From positions 1 to 28,937 of IMG/VR virus record IMGVR_UViG_3300048067_000040: a stretch of DNA of 28,937 nt; one strand, 5' to 3'. The notes beneath the pieces are model-generated. The model saw nothing but the letters and a program-made list of their open reading frames with translations, had not been told where the DNA came from and made no database searches. Origin of the DNA: a virus. A program made the translations under genes and the position numbers. Shown here piece by piece: positions 12,602 to 19,459 of the stretch; position 1 is the first letter of the stretch; each line of letters opens with the position of its first letter.

Positions 12602-12835
12602 ATGGAAGCGAATCAAGTTCAACACGGCTTTGCGGATGATGGTCTGCACTGGTACGAAGACAAAGACCCCGAAGGTTTTACCGCGCTAATCTGGCGCACG
12701 AAGTCGATTTTCCAACCTTGGAAAGTCAATTTGTCTTGGACTGCAACGGGCAGGCCATTACGCGCAAAGCATTTTGGAACGCTTGAGGCGGCGCGTGATT
12801 ATTGTCTTAGGGCAACTAACAGTGTGGTCGCATAA
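12602..12835 (+). CDS. Hypothetical small protein
   Basis: 77 residues from the ATG at 12602 (SD AAGGGAGAAGG). It is rich in Trp and aromatics (LHWYEDKDPEGFTALIWRT; then FQPWKVNLSWTATGRPL) and ends with a helix (GTLEAARDYCLRATNSVVA), suggesting a compact beta-sheet plus one helix. It is first in a run of very small genes that share hairpin-SD leaders. Its TAA stop lies in the loop of the next hairpin. No family is recognised. Confidence 0.6.
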   Translation: MEANQVQHGFADDGLHWYEDKDPEGFTALIWRTKSIFQPWKVNLSWTATGRPLRAKHFGTLEAARDYCLRATNSVVA

Positions 12836-12857
12836 GCGGCCTTTACCAAGGGAGAAG
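12826..12857 (+). repeat. Hairpin-plus-ribosome-binding-site cassette, copy 2
   Basis: GGTCGC, loop ATAA (includes the stop of the preceding gene), GCGGCC, then TTTACC and AAGGGAGAAG. It is 30/32 identical to the leftward copy. The C-to-T change in the stem leaves a G.U pair, so base pairing survives in RNA. Confidence 0.8.
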
Positions 12858-12861
12858 GGAT

Positions 12862-13044
12862 ATGGAGTTTTATCAGGAAATCTACGGCCAATATCGAGCC
12901 TATAAAATGAAGGGGAGGTTCATCCGCATTTTTGATATGCAAGGTAGGCACATTGTGGACGCATCATTGAGTGAGCCTTGCCGCCTGTACCTTAACGATG
13001 TGTTGCGCGGCTTCCGCACAGCCGAATACATTATGGCCGCATAA
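12862..13044 (+). CDS. Hypothetical small protein
   Basis: 60 residues with SD AAGGGAGAAGGGAT. It is basic and strand-rich at the N-terminus (YGQYRAYKMKGRFIRIFDMQGRHIVDASL), with a helix after it (PCRLYLNDVLRGFRTAEYIMAA). The last codons GCC GCA TAA form part of a perfect GGCCGC-ATAA-GCGGCC hairpin, so the Ala-Ala C-terminus may be dictated by the RNA structure; the 162-aa leftward protein also ends Ala-Ala for the same reason. Function unknown. Confidence 0.6.
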   Translation: MEFYQEIYGQYRAYKMKGRFIRIFDMQGRHIVDASLSEPCRLYLNDVLRGFRTAEYIMAA

Positions 13045-13062
13045 GCGGCCTCAAGGGAGAGG
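13035..13062 (+). repeat. Hairpin-plus-ribosome-binding-site cassette, copy 3
   Basis: Perfect GGCCGC-ATAA-GCGGCC (13035-13050) with the TAA stop in the loop, then TC and AAGGGAGAGG. The spacer between hairpin and SD is shorter than in copies 1 and 2 (TTTACY is missing). Confidence 0.75.
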
Positions 13063-13065
13063 GTT

Positions 13066-13212
13066 ATGTGGGGATACACAATCATTGGTCGTGACGGTGG
13101 CGAGGCTTACACGTCTGAGCCTGAGTATGAGACGTACAAAGAGGCTGAAAAGGCTGGCGATCATACCTTGTGCGACATGAACGAGGGTTCATTAGAGGTT
13201 TGGGAAGACTAA
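13066..13212 (+). CDS. 48-residue hypothetical protein
   Basis: ATG at 13066 after CAAGGGAGAGGGTT. The 48-residue product starts MWGYTIIGRDGGEAYTSEPE and is followed by a helical, acidic C-terminal half ending SLEVWED. It could be a tiny strand-helix protein. Its stop overlaps the start of the sigma region 4-like gene (TAATG). Clear start signals on both sides support it despite its length. No family is recognised. Confidence 0.6.
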   Translation: MWGYTIIGRDGGEAYTSEPEYETYKEAEKAGDHTLCDMNEGSLEVWED

Positions 13213-13436
13213 TGGCACGAGCTATCGACTTTCATTACAACATGACACATCAAGAAATCGCGGATGTCATGGGTGTAAGCCGTCAAACAATCAGAACGAT
13301 TGAAATCAGAGCGTTAAAAAAACTAAGAAACAATCCAAAATTGAAGGGGTACTGCGATGCACTTACATCCGAATATCAAATATGCGGTGATTTTCCTGTT
13401 AGTGGTGATAGCATTCGGGATAGCTGGTCAGGGTGA
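13212..13436 (+). CDS. Sigma-70 region 4-like HTH protein
   Basis: 74 residues from the ATG at 13212 (TAATG overlap). Residues ~10-44 (NMTHQEIADVMGVSRQTIRT, then IEIRALKKLRNNPKL) closely follow the region 4.2 pattern of sigma-70 factors ('MTLEEIG..LGVSRERIRQIE.RALKKLR'). Region 2, which binds the -10 element, is absent, so it cannot be a full sigma factor. Stand-alone region-4-like proteins can act as DNA-binding activators or compete at the RNA polymerase beta flap. It ends overlapping the next gene by 80 bases. The late promoters here are extended -10 with no -35, a type that does not need region 4. Confidence 0.65.
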   Translation: MARAIDFHYNMTHQEIADVMGVSRQTIRTIEIRALKKLRNNPKLKGYCDALTSEYQICGDFPVSGDSIRDSWSG

Positions 13437-13566
13437 TTACGAAGAGGCCGTCAGCGAGCAAGACATTTACTGCGAATTCGTTGAATTGTGGGAGAGGACC
13501 AATGGCAGGGACGGACATCCTGACTGGCGAGGAATTTATGAAAAGACTTGTCTCGCTGACCAATGA
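13357..13566 (+). CDS. Small membrane-anchored phage protein
   Basis: 69 residues, ATG after GAAGGGGTACTGCG. One N-terminal membrane segment (about residues 7-25, IKYAVIFLLVVIAFGIAG), then an acidic outer part DYEEAVSEQDIYCEFVELW... GHPDWRGIYEKTC with two Cys that could pair if exported. I have seen similar 'DYE.A..E...YCEMV.LW...GG..G.PDY' proteins in gammaproteobacterial phages with no known role; exclusion or host-membrane action is a guess. It overlaps both neighbours. Confidence 0.6.
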   Translation: MHLHPNIKYAVIFLLVVIAFGIAGQGDYEEAVSEQDIYCEFVELWERTNGRDGHPDWRGIYEKTCLADQ

Positions 13567-13717
13567 GGACATGGAAGACTGGATCATCGCAGTAAGAGCC
13601 GCAGAAGCGATGTCAAAGAGATGGCAGGACGACGTAGCTATTCTCACAGACTTCAGAGTGGTAAAGCTAATTGATAACGACGAGCCGCCACTCGAAATAA
13701 TTCGCTACCGTCCGTAG
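13502..13717 (+). CDS. Hypothetical small protein
   Basis: 71 residues from the ATG at 13502 with GGGAGAGGACCA upstream; in-frame codons upstream to 13433 lie inside the membrane-protein gene and are not needed. The protein is helical in its first 45 residues (TGEEFMKRLVSLTNEDMEDWIIAVRAAEAMSKRWQDD in parts) and beta-like at the end (FRVVKLIDNDEPPLEIIRY). It is the last gene before a strong terminator. No family is recognised. Confidence 0.55.
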   Translation: MAGTDILTGEEFMKRLVSLTNEDMEDWIIAVRAAEAMSKRWQDDVAILTDFRVVKLIDNDEPPLEIIRYRP

Positions 13718-13742
13718 CTTCCTTGGGCGTGAGAAACCCCTT

Positions 13743-13765
13743 GCCCGCCTAGTGCGGGCTTTTTT
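13743..13765 (+). terminator. Rho-independent terminator ending the early block
   Basis: GCCCGC, loop CTAGT, GCGGGC, six T. It separates the small early genes from the terminase/structural operon. Confidence 0.85.
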
Positions 13766-13829
13766 ATGCCTGTTAAATGCCGGATATTAAATAGGCGTTA
13801 TTTATTGTCCGCACCTTTTTAGCATATAT

Positions 13830-13838
13830 TGGTATAAT
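13830..13838 (+). promoter_or_regulatory. Extended -10 promoter TGGTATAAT (structural operon)
   Basis: TG-G plus a perfect TATAAT 65 bp after the terminator, in an A/T-rich gap, with no -35 box at the right spacing. The predicted start (~13845) lies after the first ATG (13839), so translation should begin at 13857. Confidence 0.6.
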
Positions 13839-13856
13839 ATGAGCGGGGGACACTAT

Positions 13857-14072
13857 ATGTTGCAGACCGTGACGATAGATTGGCATCCTGTAGAGCAAGG
13901 CAGTATGCCAAGAAATGAAGGTAGCTATCTCGTCGCATTCGATGACGGCGCGGTAGAGACGTACCCCATGTCAGACCAAGACATCAAACGCGGAGAGGTA
14001 AGAGACGGGCAAACGCATGGCCTACTGTGGGCCACAGGTATACCGTCACCAATAGACGATGGCGAAGACTAG
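13857..14072 (+). CDS. DUF551-like small phage protein
   Basis: 71 residues from the ATG at 13857 (GGGGGACACTAT upstream). An in-frame ATG at 13839 would precede the predicted transcription start. The sequence TIDWHPVEQGSMPRNEGSYLVAFDDG and the closing LLWATGIPSPID resemble the short DUF551-type domain of many phage proteins ('W.PVE.GSMP...G.YLV...DG'). Function unknown. It is first in the packaging operon and overlaps the small-terminase candidate by 14 bases. Confidence 0.6.
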   Translation: MLQTVTIDWHPVEQGSMPRNEGSYLVAFDDGAVETYPMSDQDIKRGEVRDGQTHGLLWATGIPSPIDDGED

Positions 14073-14358
14073 AGCGCAACGCGAAAGAGGCATCAGGCAG
14101 GACGAACTCAGAAGCTATTTAGCGGAGCGGGGTCGGCTCGATTACGTCTTTGATAACATTGAGAAAATCGAACAGCTAGACCCTGAGTCTGACCAGCACT
14201 TCGACAAGCGCCTTCAACAGCTTAAAGTTGCAAACGATCAGCGCATCAGATTGCTTAACAAGTACCTGCCAGACATGAAGGAAGAGCAAAACGAAGTCAC
14301 TGATTTGCCGCCTGTCGTCATACAGCTAACTAATGCAACTGACCCCACCACAGTCTGA
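14059..14358 (+). CDS. terS: Terminase small subunit, putative
   Basis: 99 residues, helical and charged: a basic N-terminus (MAKTRAQRERGIRQDELRSYLAERG), a helical middle (LQQLKVANDQRIRLLNKYLPDMK) compatible with oligomerisation, and a beta-like tail ending VVIQLTNATDPTTV. There is no strong family signature; the call rests on its size, composition and its 26-base overlap with the large terminase. Small subunits recognise the packaging site and load the motor. A short regulatory protein is the alternative. Confidence 0.55.
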   Translation: MAKTRAQRERGIRQDELRSYLAERGRLDYVFDNIEKIEQLDPESDQHFDKRLQQLKVANDQRIRLLNKYLPDMKEEQNEVTDLPPVVIQLTNATDPTTV

Positions 14359-15547
14359 CATCTTTGTATGCCCTGCCCGCTTCCGTGTAGTGGTCGCGGG
14401 TAGACGTTTCGGCAAGACCTTTCTCAGCACAGCAGAGCTACTCAATCGCGCACTCGCCAAACCTGACCAGAACGTCTGGTATGTGGCTCCTACCTACAAG
14501 GCGGCTAAAGAGATTGCGTGGGATATGCTGACCAGCCAGATACCTATGGAGTACGTTGGAAAGACTAACGAGACATCACTAAGCATTACGCTAAAGAACG
14601 GCTCTACTATTGCACTCAAAGGCGCAGAGAAGCCTGACAACCTTCGCGGACGGTCACTAGACTTTGTGGTGCTTGATGAGTTTGCTGATATGCGCAAGGA
14701 GGCATGGTATGAGGTCATTCGACCTTCGTTGTCAGATAGGCAAGGATCAGCGGCGCTGTTTATAGGGACACCCAAAGGGCGTAATCACTTTTATGATCTT
14801 TACGGAAAAGGGGTAGACAAAGATGAAGGCTGGCAGTCTTACCAGTACACGACCATTGAAGGCGGTAATGTGCCGCCAGATGAGATTGCGAGCGCCAAAG
14901 CAGACCTTGACGACAGAACATTTGAGCAGGAATACGAAGCTCGTTTCGTGTCATACAGCGGCGTTATCTACTACGCTTTCAAGCGAGAAGAGTCAGTAGT
15001 CAGGCACGACGGCGACCGCTCTGTCATACACGTTGGGATGGACTTTAACCTCGATCCGATGTCTGCTGTCCTGATGACCCGCAGAGGCGACACACTGCAC
15101 GTATTTGACGAGATTGTTATGTTTGGCTCAAACACCGATGAGATGGTCGCAGAGATTCGCACACGCTACGGAAATGGTACAATAGTCATATACCCTGACC
15201 CTGCCTCGCGTCAACGGAAAACTAGTGCAGGGGGTAGAACGGATTTGTCCATTCTGCAAAACGCGGGATTTGATGTGAAAGTAAGGTCATCACACGCGGC
15301 GGTTAGAGATAGGATAAACAGCGTAAACTCGCGTCTGCTATCTAAAGATGGGCAACGGCGCTTGTTTGTAGACCCTAAGTGCAAGAAGGTGATTGAATCA
15401 TTGGAACGCCACACCTACAAGGAAGGCACCAGCCAGCCAACGAAGGACGGCTTCGATCACATGAATGACGCACTGGGCTATGCCGTTGAATATCTATTCC
15501 CCATACGAAAGGCGAATAAGCCGCAAGCCCCGCAGAGGTGGACTTAA
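14333..15547 (+). CDS. terL: Terminase large subunit (ATPase-nuclease)
   Basis: 404 residues. Walker A is AGRRFGKT (22-29), Walker B FVVLDE with D115/E116, and a coupling-like region SLSDRQGSAALFIGTPKG follows. The C-terminal RNase H-like nuclease begins at GMDFNLDP (first catalytic Asp), continues with IYPDPASRQRKTSAGG and ends with HMNDALGYAVEYLF carrying the last acidic residue. It drives DNA into the prohead and cuts concatemers. The protein is short but complete for siphovirus TerL. Its stop overlaps the portal ATG. Confidence 0.95.
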   Translation: MQLTPPQSDIFVCPARFRVVVAGRRFGKTFLSTAELLNRALAKPDQNVWYVAPTYKAAKEIAWDMLTSQIPMEYVGKTNETSLSITLKNGSTIALKGAEKPDNLRGRSLDFVVLDEFADMRKEAWYEVIRPSLSDRQGSAALFIGTPKGRNHFYDLYGKGVDKDEGWQSYQYTTIEGGNVPPDEIASAKADLDDRTFEQEYEARFVSYSGVIYYAFKREESVVRHDGDRSVIHVGMDFNLDPMSAVLMTRRGDTLHVFDEIVMFGSNTDEMVAEIRTRYGNGTIVIYPDPASRQRKTSAGGRTDLSILQNAGFDVKVRSSHAAVRDRINSVNSRLLSKDGQRRLFVDPKCKKVIESLERHTYKEGTSQPTKDGFDHMNDALGYAVEYLFPIRKANKPQAPQRWT

Positions 15548-17055
15548 TGTATTACGAAGATATTGAATACCAGCACCCCGACTATGAAAACAATCTAGAT
15601 CGCTGGGAGTTCTATGTTCGGTCATACATGGGTGGGCAAGACTACCGCGATGGCTCTTACCTGACTAGCTACCTCAATGAAGATAAGAACGCATACTCGC
15701 GACGCTTGGCGCTCACACCGCTAGACAACCATTGCCGCAACGTGGTCCACGTTTATTCGTCGTTCCTATGGCGTCAGCCGCCTACTCGCAACTTTCAGCA
15801 GATGGAAGGCAGTGCAGACCTCATCGCATTCATCAAGGACGCCAACCTCGACGGCCAAAACTTCAACAGCTTTATGCGTGAAGCTCAGATATGGTCGAGC
15901 GTGTACGGTCACGTATGGGTCATGCTTGATAAGCCACAGTCCACGGCAGGCACTAGAGCCGAAGAGTTAGACCAAGAGATACGCCCATACGTCACACTGG
16001 TCACGCCAGAGAATGTCTATGATTGGAAGTACGAGCGAATGCCTAGCGGTCGCCATGAGCTGACCTACATGAAAGTGCGCGAGTCAGTAAACCGCATCGA
16101 CGGGACGACGACAGAAACGTATTTTCGTATCTGGACCAAAGATCAAATTCAGCTCATCCGTTACCGCGGTGACGAGGCAACCATTGTCGAGACTATCGAC
16201 AACCCCATCGGCAAGATACCGGCGGTCAACATACCGGCCAACCGGTCAATCGTTCGTGGCATTGGTATCAGCGACATCTCTGACATCAGCTATATGCAAC
16301 AAGCGATCTACCAAGAGCTATCGGAAATCGAACAGCTTATCCGCATCTCTAACCACCCGACGCTCGTAAAGACCTTTGACACTGACGCGACTGCTGGAGC
16401 CGGTGCAGTCATCAACATTAGCGATGACATCGACGCAGGATTAAAGCCGTACCAGATGCAACCGTCAGGGGCTAACCTAGACGCCATCAGAGCCTCTATA
16501 GAGGACAAGATCGACTCGATCAATCGTATGGCCCACATGGGCGCAGTACGCGGCACAGAGGCAATGACGCAGTCAGGCGTGGCTATGCAGACAGAGTTCC
16601 AAATGCTAAACGCCAAGCTAGCAGAGAAGGCCGACATTCTTGAGCTGGCTGAAGAGCAGTTGTGGGAGTTGTGGTGTCGGTGGCAAGGTCACAACCTGCA
16701 TGAGGTAGAGGTCAGCTATCCTGACTCGTTTGACATTCGTGACTACGGGACAGAGCTTGAGTTCCTACAGAAGACTCGCGCTAGTGGTGTTAAGTCAGTC
16801 ACCTTGTTGCGTGAGATTGACAAGCAAATTGCAGACCTTGTGCTTGATGACCAAGTGCTTGCACAGGCACACGCTGAGATTGAAGAGGCCACTACAGCGG
16901 TCGGTGACTTCACCAAAGAGACGCAGATTTACAAGTACCACATCGACAGTGGAATGGTGACGCCTAACGAGGTGCGCGAGAAGATCGGGCTTGAGGATGT
17001 TGCCGGTGGTGACCAGTTAGTAGAGCCAGTACAGACGGTAACCAATGGCGGCTGA
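15547..17055 (+). CDS. Portal protein
   Basis: 502 residues from the ATG at 15547 (TAATG overlap with the terminase, AGAGGTGG upstream). The N-terminal WEFYVRSYMGGQDYRDGSYL... LTPLDNHCRNVVHVYSSFLWRQPP is characteristic of DUF4055/siphovirus-type portal proteins, followed by beta-rich wing regions and long helices (MQQAIYQELSEIEQLIRI; LNAKLAEKADILELAEEQLWELW). Twelve copies form the capsid vertex channel through which the motor packages DNA. Position after terminase and before head morphogenesis is canonical. Confidence 0.85.
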   Translation: MYYEDIEYQHPDYENNLDRWEFYVRSYMGGQDYRDGSYLTSYLNEDKNAYSRRLALTPLDNHCRNVVHVYSSFLWRQPPTRNFQQMEGSADLIAFIKDANLDGQNFNSFMREAQIWSSVYGHVWVMLDKPQSTAGTRAEELDQEIRPYVTLVTPENVYDWKYERMPSGRHELTYMKVRESVNRIDGTTTETYFRIWTKDQIQLIRYRGDEATIVETIDNPIGKIPAVNIPANRSIVRGIGISDISDISYMQQAIYQELSEIEQLIRISNHPTLVKTFDTDATAGAGAVINISDDIDAGLKPYQMQPSGANLDAIRASIEDKIDSINRMAHMGAVRGTEAMTQSGVAMQTEFQMLNAKLAEKADILELAEEQLWELWCRWQGHNLHEVEVSYPDSFDIRDYGTELEFLQKTRASGVKSVTLLREIDKQIADLVLDDQVLAQAHAEIEEATTAVGDFTKETQIYKYHIDSGMVTPNEVREKIGLEDVAGGDQLVEPVQTVTNGG

Positions 17056-17788
17056 TACTGACCACGCCAGAGATGTAATCGACCGCGCCAAAAGGCACGA
17101 GCTTAGATTGCAGAATGCGCTTGCCATACTGTCACAGCGTGTCGTGCAGTTGATGGGCAGTGCGCCGTTACGAGATGGTGATTTGTTCGATTTAGAGTGG
17201 GCCGTTAACGCTCGCGCAACGATCAGTCAATTCGTGCAGGAAGAGTATCTCACGGAGATTGACGACATGATCCGTGACTATGCTGTGGTGGCTCAACAGG
17301 CAGAAGCGATGCTTGGCAACTACACAGCACTTGCAAGGCTTGATGAGTCGGTAGTGCGACAGTTACAGCAGTTGTCGTTTCGTGGTCTTGAGACACTAGG
17401 AGAAGAGTTCGTCGAGGCTGTCGCTTCTCAGGTGTATGCGAACACGCTGACCGGCTTACCATTCGCTCAGGCTGTCGAGCAGATACAGCAGAGCGTAGAC
17501 GCTGACCTTGGACGCTATGCACAAGTAGCACTCAATGACGGTCTGATGGACTTCGACCGGACAATCACGACCAATATGTCACTAGAGGCAGGAGCCACAG
17601 AGTTCAAGTATTTCGGGCCTGATGACTCAAAGACCCGACAACATTGCGAAAAGTATGTTGGCAAGACTATGAGCATCGAAGAAATACGCGAGGCATGGTC
17701 TGGCGAATGGTCTGGGAAAAGAGATGGTAGCCCGTTTGTAGTTGCAGGCGGTTACAACTGTAGGCACAGGTTTAGACCTGTATTCTAA
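17045..17788 (+). CDS. Minor head / head-morphogenesis protein (SPP1 gp7-like)
   Basis: 247 residues, helical over the first ~170, with the family's C-terminal signature DDSKTRQHCEKYVGKTMSIEEIREAW... SPFVVAGGYNCRHRFRPVF. The Cys-His pattern with the closing GGY.CRH is typical of phage Mu gpF/SPP1 gp7-type minor head proteins. A few copies sit near the portal inside the procapsid and assist DNA ejection or head assembly. It overlaps the portal gene by 11 bases. Confidence 0.85.
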   Translation: MAADTDHARDVIDRAKRHELRLQNALAILSQRVVQLMGSAPLRDGDLFDLEWAVNARATISQFVQEEYLTEIDDMIRDYAVVAQQAEAMLGNYTALARLDESVVRQLQQLSFRGLETLGEEFVEAVASQVYANTLTGLPFAQAVEQIQQSVDADLGRYAQVALNDGLMDFDRTITTNMSLEAGATEFKYFGPDDSKTRQHCEKYVGKTMSIEEIREAWSGEWSGKRDGSPFVVAGGYNCRHRFRPVF

Positions 17789-17798
17789 GGAGGCACGT

Positions 17799-17849
17799 AT
17801 GCCGTATCACAAGAAAGACAAAAAGAAGAAAAAGCGTAAATCTCGCTGA
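17799..17849 (+). CDS. 16-residue lysine-rich micropeptide
   Basis: ATG after CTAAGGAGGCACGT, a near-perfect ribosome-binding site at good spacing. The product is MPYHKKDKKKKKRKSR, with 8 Lys and 2 Arg among 16 residues. It lies between the minor head protein and the scaffold and is followed at once by the scaffold promoter. A strong SD before such a short, highly basic frame argues that it is translated. I recall similar 'MPY.KK' micro-ORFs at this place in marine phages. A DNA- or scaffold-interacting peptide is speculation. Confidence 0.5.
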   Translation: MPYHKKDKKKKKRKSR

Positions 17850-17851
17850 TT

Positions 17852-17860
17852 TGATATAAT
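17852..17860 (+). promoter_or_regulatory. Extended -10 promoter TGATATAAT (scaffold-capsid)
   Basis: TG-A plus a perfect TATAAT just after the micropeptide stop, with no -35 box. The predicted start (~17867) gives a ~22-nt leader with AGAGGA before the ATG at 17889. It would boost the most heavily needed gene pair, scaffold and capsid. Confidence 0.6.
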
Positions 17861-17888
17861 TTAACCCACTCGAAAGAGGATTCGTAAC

Positions 17889-18557
17889 ATGAGCGATGAA
17901 ATCATGGCAGACGCGGTAACTGAAGCCGCAGTGGAAACACCACAAGTTCAGGATTCAAAGACGTTTACGCAAGATGAGTTGGACCGGATAGTAGCGGATC
18001 GTGTTGCTCGCACTAAGCGACAATATGAAAAGCGCCTAGATGGTATCGACCTCGATGAGGCAAAGTCTCTTCTACAACGACAGCAAGAAGCTGAAGTCGA
18101 GAAGCAGAAAGAGCGCGGAGAGTTCGAGTCAATTCTGAGGCAGACCGTTGAGAAGAAAGATCAAGAAATATCGACTTACAAGCAACGCCTCGAAAGCCAA
18201 TTGGTAGACGGAGCGTTACTGACAGCGGCAAGCCGGAACAATGCAGTATCGGCAGAGCAAGTCAGTCAGTTGTTACGTGGTTCGGTTCGGCTGTCTGACG
18301 ACGGCACCGCAGAAGTTTACGATGCGAACGGAACGCCACGCTATAACGAACAGGGCGAGCTTTTGTCAGTTGACCAGTTAGTCGGTGATTTCTTGACCTC
18401 GAACCCGCACTTCGTGAAAGCGTCATCAGGTGGCGCAGGATCGCGGACAGCGGTAGGTGGTTCCACGTCGAAACCTATGTCGGCGGTCGAAATGGAAGCT
18501 AACTGGAATAGCGGTGGCAAAGAAGCCTATCGCGCGATGATGTTAGCTAATAAATAA
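17889..18557 (+). CDS. Scaffolding protein
   Basis: 222 residues. An acidic N-terminus leads into FTQDELDRIVADRVARTKRQYEKRLDG, the usual opening of siphovirus scaffolds, then a long coiled coil (KSLLQRQQEAEVEKQKERGEFESILRQTV...) and a Gly/Ser/Thr-rich tail ending MEANWNSGGKEAYRAMMLANK. Scaffolds line the procapsid and bind the coat through the C-terminus. It sits directly upstream of the capsid gene with its own promoter. There is no protease motif, so exit rather than self-cleavage is likely. Confidence 0.8.
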   Translation: MSDEIMADAVTEAAVETPQVQDSKTFTQDELDRIVADRVARTKRQYEKRLDGIDLDEAKSLLQRQQEAEVEKQKERGEFESILRQTVEKKDQEISTYKQRLESQLVDGALLTAASRNNAVSAEQVSQLLRGSVRLSDDGTAEVYDANGTPRYNEQGELLSVDQLVGDFLTSNPHFVKASSGGAGSRTAVGGSTSKPMSAVEMEANWNSGGKEAYRAMMLANK

Positions 18558-18583
18558 ACCGCTAATCACAGGAGATTTTCATC

Positions 18584-19417
18584 ATGGCGGCTACTACTTC
18601 AACAACACTCGACGACCTGTTTGCAAACATCATTATGCAGGCTCGTTTCACTGCCGAAGAGCAATCGCTCATGGCTGGCCTAATCACTCGTTACGACATC
18701 GGCAACGAAGCTGGTAAGACAATTCAAGTACCTAAGTACCCAGCGGTTGCGGCGGCTGATCTGACTGAAGGCACTGACATGTCCTCAAGCACAGTATCAA
18801 CCTCTAGCGTCACTGTTACCGTCGGTGAAGTTGGTGCGCAAGTTGTACTGACTGACCTCGCGGCAATGGGCGCGGGCAACCCTGCTCAAGAGCTTGGCAC
18901 TGTATTGGGTAACTCTATCGCTACTAAGATGGACCAAGACATCATCGCTTTGTTCGATGGCTTCTCGGCTTCACTTGGTGCGGCGGCTCAAGAGATTACT
19001 GTCGCTGACTTGTTCAAAGCGGCGGCTACTCTTCGCAATGCCAAGGTGACTGGACCAATCACTGCTGTGATTCACCCATTCCACGCTTACCAGTTGTCAG
19101 CAAACCTGACTAACACCTTCGCTAACCCCAACGGTGGTGACCTACAGAACGAAGCAATGCGCAACGGCTTCGTAGGTTCTATCGCAGGTATCGACGTATA
19201 CCAGTCAGCTAACATTACAGTTGATGGAAATGACGACGCGAAAGGCTGTGTGTTTGGTCGTGAGGCAATGGCTATCGCTATGAAGCGTGACTTCAACCTT
19301 GAGACAGAGCGCAACGCCTCTCTCCGTGCCTTCGAGCTTAACGCTACAGCCGTTTACGGTGTTGCAGAGCTTGACGACAGCTACGGTGTAGAGATGTTCT
19401 TCGACGCGGCACTCTAA
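18584..19417 (+). CDS. Major capsid protein, HK97 fold
   Basis: 277 residues, ATG after CAGGAGATTTTCATC. A helical N-arm (TTLDDLFANIIMQARFTAEEQ) is followed by an E-loop-like region with many Thr/Ser/Val, then VVLTDLAAMGAGNPAQELGT, PITAVIHPFHAYQLSANL, GSIAGIDVYQSANI and a closing AVYGVAELDDSYGVEMFFDAAL. This order (alternating beta and spine helix, then 'G.I.G..VY.S..' strand) fits HK97-fold coat proteins without a delta domain. Codon use is notably uniform, as in highly expressed genes. A UUCG hairpin with a short T tract follows. Confidence 0.85.
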   Translation: MAATTSTTLDDLFANIIMQARFTAEEQSLMAGLITRYDIGNEAGKTIQVPKYPAVAAADLTEGTDMSSSTVSTSSVTVTVGEVGAQVVLTDLAAMGAGNPAQELGTVLGNSIATKMDQDIIALFDGFSASLGAAAQEITVADLFKAAATLRNAKVTGPITAVIHPFHAYQLSANLTNTFANPNGGDLQNEAMRNGFVGSIAGIDVYQSANITVDGNDDAKGCVFGREAMAIAMKRDFNLETERNASLRAFELNATAVYGVAELDDSYGVEMFFDAAL

Positions 19418-19424
19418 GATGTAC

Positions 19425-19445
19425 ACGCCCCTTCGGGGGCGTTTT
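19425..19445 (+). terminator. UUCG hairpin terminator after the capsid gene
   Basis: ACGCCCC, loop TTCG, GGGGCGT, then TTTTA. The 7-bp stem has a stable tetraloop; the T tract is short, so partial termination that limits downstream tail genes relative to capsid is likely. Confidence 0.7.
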
Positions 19446-19459
19446 ACTCTGAGGATTAT

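Noticed and set aside
15176-15184. TGGTACAAT extended -10-like site inside the large terminase gene
   Set aside because: Mid-gene, one mismatch, no start codon or gene start nearby; similar chance matches occur at 21026 and 10220.
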